Source: CAZEJS01 sp964512645
GTDB taxonomy: Bacteria; Actinomycetota; Geothermincolia; Fen-727; Anoxymicrobiaceae
Assembly (NCBI GenBank): GCA_964512645.1
Contig: CAZEJS010000003.1
Coordinates: 102,682 to 166,681 of the forward strand
Reading direction: 5' to 3'
DNA: 64,000 nucleotides
The notes beneath the pieces are model-generated. The model was not told the origin of the DNA, did no database searches, and saw only the letters and a list, made by a program, of their open reading frames with translations. Positions 60,516 to 64,000 of this stretch are shown here, piece by piece. The translations under genes and the position numbers were made by a program. The stretch's first letter is position 1. The number at the start of each line of letters is the position of its first letter.

Positions 60516-60661
60516 CGGAGTTGTCGGGTTTCAGCCCCACGCTGTATCAGCCCGGCTTCTTCCGGGGACAGCCTCAAGTACGGGTACGGAGGTGCCGATA
60601 ACAAGGTAAATAAGGTTCAAGGCCAGTCAGGTTCATGGGTCGCGAGAGGAGGTGAAAGAAT

Positions 60662-61012
60662 ATGCGCAAGCTAATTCGCAAGAACGAGGGTTTCACGTTG
60701 ATCGAGCTTATGATCGTCATCCTGATCATCGCCATTCTCGTGGCCATCGCCGTTCCGGTTTTCCTCTCGGCGAGGTCGAACGCCCAGAGGCGTACGTGCC
60801 AGGCCAACCTGAGGACCATCGACGGCGCGATCAACACCTACAACGCGGAGTACGACGCGTACCCGCCGGGAGGTTCGGTCGGCACTATCATGGTTCCCTC
60901 TCTGATCAAGAGGGCCCCGCTCTGCCCGACAACCCAGAGCGGTTACACGCTGGTTGCGGGCTCGCCTCCCACTGTGCTTTGTCCGACGACTGTGTCGGGG
61001 CACTCCATCTAA
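60662..61012 (+). CDS. pilA: Type IV pilin (prepilin)
   Basis: This 116-residue prepilin has a short basic leader MRKLIRKNEG, processed before Phe11, then FTLIELMIVILIIAILVAIA, the class III-type N-methylated helix with Glu5 of the mature protein. A small globular domain follows (CQANLRTIDGAINTYNAEYDAYPPG). It contains three cysteines. A strong ribosome-binding site GAGGAGGTG precedes ATG 60662, and a strong hairpin follows, as expected for an abundant structural protein. No prepilin peptidase gene is in the window. Confidence 0.93.
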   Translation: MRKLIRKNEGFTLIELMIVILIIAILVAIAVPVFLSARSNAQRRTCQANLRTIDGAINTYNAEYDAYPPGGSVGTIMVPSLIKRAPLCPTTQSGYTLVAGSPPTVLCPTTVSGHSI

Positions 61013-61031
61013 TGGCAGGTGCTGAATGAAT

Positions 61032-61060
61032 CGAAGCCGGCCCCAATGGGGCCGGCTTCG
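61032..61060 (+). terminator. Strong hairpin after the pilin gene
   Basis: A 13-base perfect stem CGAAGCCGGCCCC / GGGGCCGGCTTCG encloses a three-base loop AAT. It begins 20 bases after the pilin stop. A short CCGTTCTC follows rather than a full T-run, so it may act as a terminator or as an mRNA-stabilising 3' end. Confidence 0.7.
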
Positions 61061-61106
61061 CCGTTCTCGAACGAGAGGTGAGGCGATAAGACCCGGCTCG
61101 CAGACC

Positions 61107-61142
61107 GGAGGCGGCCTTACCTCGATCGAATTGATGATAATT
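61107..61142 (+). pseudogene. Possible remnant of a second prepilin N-terminus
   Basis: In one frame the bases read TGGGLTSIELMI, which resembles the prepilin cleavage and helix start (GFTLIELMIV) of the pilin gene just upstream. The hydrophobic helix is not continued in any frame, and no start codon with a ribosome-binding site is clear. The rest of 61061-61361 shows no gene. It may be decayed, or coincidence. Confidence 0.3.
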
Positions 61143-61317
61143 ACTTCCTTCAAACGTGTCTCGAAAGCGATCGCTTCCATGTGCAAAACCGCACGGTGGA
61201 AGTCATCGGAGACGGGGGAGCCGGGCCGGCACGAGGACCTTCGAGCCTTGAATCAACAACTGCGATGTCCGGTCGAGGTCTATGTACTGTAACGGTGCTG
61301 CCGGAAGCGTGGTGGAA

Positions 61318-61323
61318 TATAAT
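61318..61323 (+). promoter_or_regulatory. Predicted -10 element of the large membrane protein gene
   Basis: A perfect TATAAT lies at 61318-61323, 38 bases before ATG 61362. No convincing -35 is seen. Confidence 0.4.
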
Positions 61324-61361
61324 TCGATTCATTCGCGCTCGGGGTGAAGAAGTGAGGGTCC

Positions 61362-63659
61362 ATGGATACAGGGAAAGAGACCTGGGAAGCTATTGACGAC
61401 GGCACATCCGGGGGGGTGTTGAAGAGGGCGGCGGCGCACGCCTCGCTCTTGCTGCGTTCGTGCCCTCCCGAGGTGTGGATCTTCCTGTTCTATCTTGCTG
61501 CGGCCCTGGTATTGACATGGCCGGTCTTGTCTCACTTCACTACCTCGATCTACGGAAAACCGGGTGACAATCTCGGAACGATTTGGCTGAACTGGTGGTA
61601 CAAGAACCACGCGGCCTTCGGGGGGAGCACTTTTCGCTCCGGGATGATAGGGTACCCCTTCTCAACGCATTTGTGGTTTCCTTACGAGCCCCTCTGGTAC
61701 CTGAAAATGCGATTTCTGCTGCTTTTCGTGAGCGCGCCGGTGGCCTGGAATATCGATATCTTCCTCAGTTATTTCCTTTCCGGCGTCACCATGTACTACC
61801 TGGTGAGATACATGCTGAAAAACCGCGGAATAGCGTTTTTCGGTGGGTTCGCGTACCTGGCTGGCGTGTTCCACGCGTACTACGCGATGTGGATCGGGGC
61901 AGGCCTCGCCGCGACGCAATGGATGCCCCTCTACATCCTCTTGCTGTTGAAATTCATCCGGAAGCCGTCGTGGAGGTCTTCAATTCTCATGGCGCTGTCG
62001 GGGGTTCTCGTCGCAAGCACGTCGGTACATTTTGGTCTGTTCATGGCTATCTTCACGGCTGCCTTTCTTCTGGGGAGATTTCTGTATGCCGCAATCGTCG
62101 CGGCGCGGGATAAGGGGGCTCTGCGTGGCGCGCGTTTCGGCATGAAGGTCAACAGCAGGACGATGCTGATGTCGCTGGCCGCTCTGCTGATTGTGCTGCT
62201 CTGCGTGATGCCTTTCTTCACGCTGTTCGTTCAGGGGGTCAACCAGCCTGGCAAGTGGCCAACGAGTCCCACGGTCACTGAGTTGAGGGCGCGCCAGTTC
62301 ATCTACGACAACGCCGCGGTGCCTGGTCAGTACCTGCTCCCCAACAAGCTCAACCCGGTGTTCGGTACGCTGGCTGAGAGACTCACGGGAACTGTCCAGC
62401 CCGACTTCGGGAACGCGATCTACGCCGGTTGGACTGTTCTGCTGCTTTCGCTGGCCTTCGCTTTCCTCTGGCGCCGGCGCAGTAAGATGGGGAAAACTCG
62501 CGATGAGGAGGAAAAGGGCGAAGAAGGAGCAGGCGATGACGGCCGTTTCACCGCCGGGGCGATCTGGGGGTTCGCCCTGGCCGGCTTAACGGCGTTCGTT
62601 TTTTCGCTCAAGCCTTACGTGAAGGTCGCCTCGGTTGAGATTCCCCTTCCATCGAAGCTGTTTGTCGTACTCGTTCCCTGGTTTCGCTGGTACAGCAGGC
62701 TAGCGATAGTGGTAAGCATCTGCCTGGTGGTCATCGCCTGCTTCGGTCTCGCGAGACTGACCGGTAGGCTGCGGTTCAGCGCGAAAGGCCTGGCGATCGC
62801 GCTGGCACTGACGCTGATAACAGCGGAGACGGTACTGGTGCCACCGGCCAGGAACTTCAATTTCTCCAGCGTGCCTCCGGTCTTCAAGGTGATCAGGAAG
62901 ATGCCCGGTGATACGGCTTTCGCCTTCTACCCGATGAAGGAGAACGGGCCTTTCATTACCAGCAGGCTGATGTTCTACCAGACTATCTTCAAGCGGCCGA
63001 TGTTGAACGGAGGCACAGCGAACTCCGATGGCGAGGCTATGAGGAGGACGGTCTACAACCCCTACAACCCGGCGACCCCGGGCGTTCTGAAGCGCGCGGG
63101 CATCGACTACCTGGTCTTCTTCACCGGTCCTGTCGAGGGGACCGACGCTCAGTGGCAGGACCCGGGGCTGCTGCCGCCCGGCCTGGAGGAGGTCATGCGG
63201 TTCAACGGAAAAGGCACCTTCAGGCAAGGGCGCCTGTACAGGATCACGGCGCCCCCGGCGCGGGTTGCACCTCTCTATCTCGGGGACATCAGCGTCCCGT
63301 ATATAGGAGAGGGAGGTGAGACTATCCGGCTGGTGGACAGAGACGGCCGCATAAGGCTGCTGAACTACAGCGGCGGGGACAGGCTGGTTACCTTCAATCT
63401 TCCTATCGGGAACCCCTTCGCCCGGCAGGAGATATCTGTCGAGAGGGAGGACGGAGAGGTCCTCTGGAAGGCGATGCTGGAACGCGGCCAGGCGGAGGTT
63501 GCCAAGATCGACGGGCTGCTGGTTCCGCGAGGCGGGCTCGACCTGCGGATGCGTTCTACAGGACAATCGTTCAATCTCTCACATCAGGACCTGGTGATCT
63601 TCGCTGCTTCACGCGCGGCATATGAGATCGGCGATGTCGAGGTAGTTGATGGGCATTGA
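61362..63659 (+). CDS. Large polytopic membrane protein, GT-C glycosyltransferase-like
   Basis: The protein has 765 residues. About ten or more membrane segments run from residue 38 to about 490 (for example WIFLFYLAAALVLTWPVL and SLAALLIVLLCVMPFFTLF). The first extracytoplasmic loop has the acidic pattern KPGDNLGTIWLNWWY, as in GT-C enzymes that use lipid-linked sugars. A soluble C-terminal part of about 270 residues contains VLKRAGIDYLVFF. It resembles the partial gene at 1-309. GAGGG lies upstream of ATG 61362. The sugar donor and target are unknown; glycosylation of the pilus or envelope would fit the position. Confidence 0.6.
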   Translation: MDTGKETWEAIDDGTSGGVLKRAAAHASLLLRSCPPEVWIFLFYLAAALVLTWPVLSHFTTSIYGKPGDNLGTIWLNWWYKNHAAFGGSTFRSGMIGYPFSTHLWFPYEPLWYLKMRFLLLFVSAPVAWNIDIFLSYFLSGVTMYYLVRYMLKNRGIAFFGGFAYLAGVFHAYYAMWIGAGLAATQWMPLYILLLLKFIRKPSWRSSILMALSGVLVASTSVHFGLFMAIFTAAFLLGRFLYAAIVAARDKGALRGARFGMKVNSRTMLMSLAALLIVLLCVMPFFTLFVQGVNQPGKWPTSPTVTELRARQFIYDNAAVPGQYLLPNKLNPVFGTLAERLTGTVQPDFGNAIYAGWTVLLLSLAFAFLWRRRSKMGKTRDEEEKGEEGAGDDGRFTAGAIWGFALAGLTAFVFSLKPYVKVASVEIPLPSKLFVVLVPWFRWYSRLAIVVSICLVVIACFGLARLTGRLRFSAKGLAIALALTLITAETVLVPPARNFNFSSVPPVFKVIRKMPGDTAFAFYPMKENGPFITSRLMFYQTIFKRPMLNGGTANSDGEAMRRTVYNPYNPATPGVLKRAGIDYLVFFTGPVEGTDAQWQDPGLLPPGLEEVMRFNGKGTFRQGRLYRITAPPARVAPLYLGDISVPYIGEGGETIRLVDRDGRIRLLNYSGGDRLVTFNLPIGNPFARQEISVEREDGEVLWKAMLERGQAEVAKIDGLLVPRGGLDLRMRSTGQSFNLSHQDLVIFAASRAAYEIGDVEVVDGH

Positions 63660-64000
63660 ACGGCCGTCAGTGCAGAAGAGCCACCGTTCGGTAGCCGGGT
63701 GAGCGGGGGGCGCGCAGACACGGATCGTTGCACATTGCCCGCTGTCATTTCCCGCGAGCCCTGATGGTGACTGCCAGCAACCTGGGCGTGCATACTGGTA
63801 GCGTCGTTCACCTATTCAGTATGGAATGGGATGATCCGTCATCGTCTGCACAAGAGAACATGCGGTCATTGTGAGTACGCTTCGGCGATAGACAAGGGAT
63901 TGAAAGACGGTGGAGTTATCGGTTAGTTTGGATCTGCGATTCTGGAGTCCGTTAGAGTCCCCGCTAGTGGTGTATGAAGGTAGAGCAAGCTGAGGGGTTG
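63660..64000. other. Gene-free right edge
   Basis: I see no supported gene, RNA or clear promoter in these 341 bases. The base composition is less GC-rich than the rest, especially after 63780, and the short open frames present lack ribosome-binding sites and recognisable sequence. It may hold the upstream region of a gene beyond the window. Confidence 0.5.

Overview
The window is GC-rich, almost entirely coding, and reads as a chromosomal housekeeping backbone from a deep-branching member of the Actinomycetota (Actinobacteria). The evidence is gene order. After the comM-dprA-xerC-sigma-rpsB-tsf-pyrH-frr-cdsA-dxr-rseP-ispG-proS run, the block CDP-alcohol transferase, PatA-like acyltransferase, PimA-like mannosyltransferase ... 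pdxS, yebC, ruvC-ruvA-ruvB ... secD-secF, relA ... hisS, aspS, alaS, ruvX, mltG ... aroE follows, to my knowledge, the order of the mycobacterial chromosome. The organism also carries a type IV pilus motor set, which points to an early-diverging, probably anaerobic, actinobacterial lineage rather than a classic mycelial one. The genus cannot be read from the sequence.

Layout. 1-309 is the tail of a membrane glycosyltransferase-like protein. 532-9335 holds DNA processing and recombination (comM, dprA, xerC), a WhiG/FliA-type sigma factor, translation (rpsB, tsf, frr), UMP kinase and CDP-diglyceride synthase. 9373-14627 holds isoprenoid genes (dxr, ispG), the site-2 protease rseP and proS. 14647-19326 looks like a phosphatidylinositol-mannoside pathway. 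It is interrupted by two inverted genes, a PAP2-like protein and an alpha/beta-hydrolase-like protein, both lacking key catalytic residues. 19438-25724 holds a zinc-ribbon/LppX-LprG-like membrane protein, an inositol-monophosphatase-family enzyme, a LysE-type exporter, LemA, HtpX and a DUF3048 lipoprotein. 25819-35983 holds pdxS, yebC, ruvCAB, the queuosine trio queH-queA-tgt, and yajC-secD-secF. 35980-47112 holds rel, dtd, a metallo-beta-lactamase-fold hydrolase, hisS, aspS, a DUF948 protein, alaS, ruvX and mltG.

The most interesting part is 47128-55336, placed between mltG and aroE, which are close neighbours in typical actinobacteria. It encodes a compact [NiFe]-hydrogenase operon: a small possibly V4R-like protein, small subunit, large subunit and 2[4Fe-4S] ferredoxin. 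The large subunit ends exactly at its nickel-binding motif. Directly downstream are two Roadblock/LC7 proteins, a 1212-residue PATAN (DUF4388) protein with a very long acidic tail, and a small GTPase like the Streptomyces conservon protein CvnD or MglA. aroE and pilB-pilT-pilC-pilin follow at once. My inference is a hydrogen- or redox-linked signalling module that may act on the type IV pilus; this is a hypothesis, not shown by the sequence.

The window closes with a strong hairpin after the pilin, a prepilin-like remnant, a 765-residue membrane protein whose C-terminus resembles the partial gene at the left edge, and 341 bases in which I see no gene. I found no tRNA, rRNA, CRISPR array, insertion sequence or phage gene.
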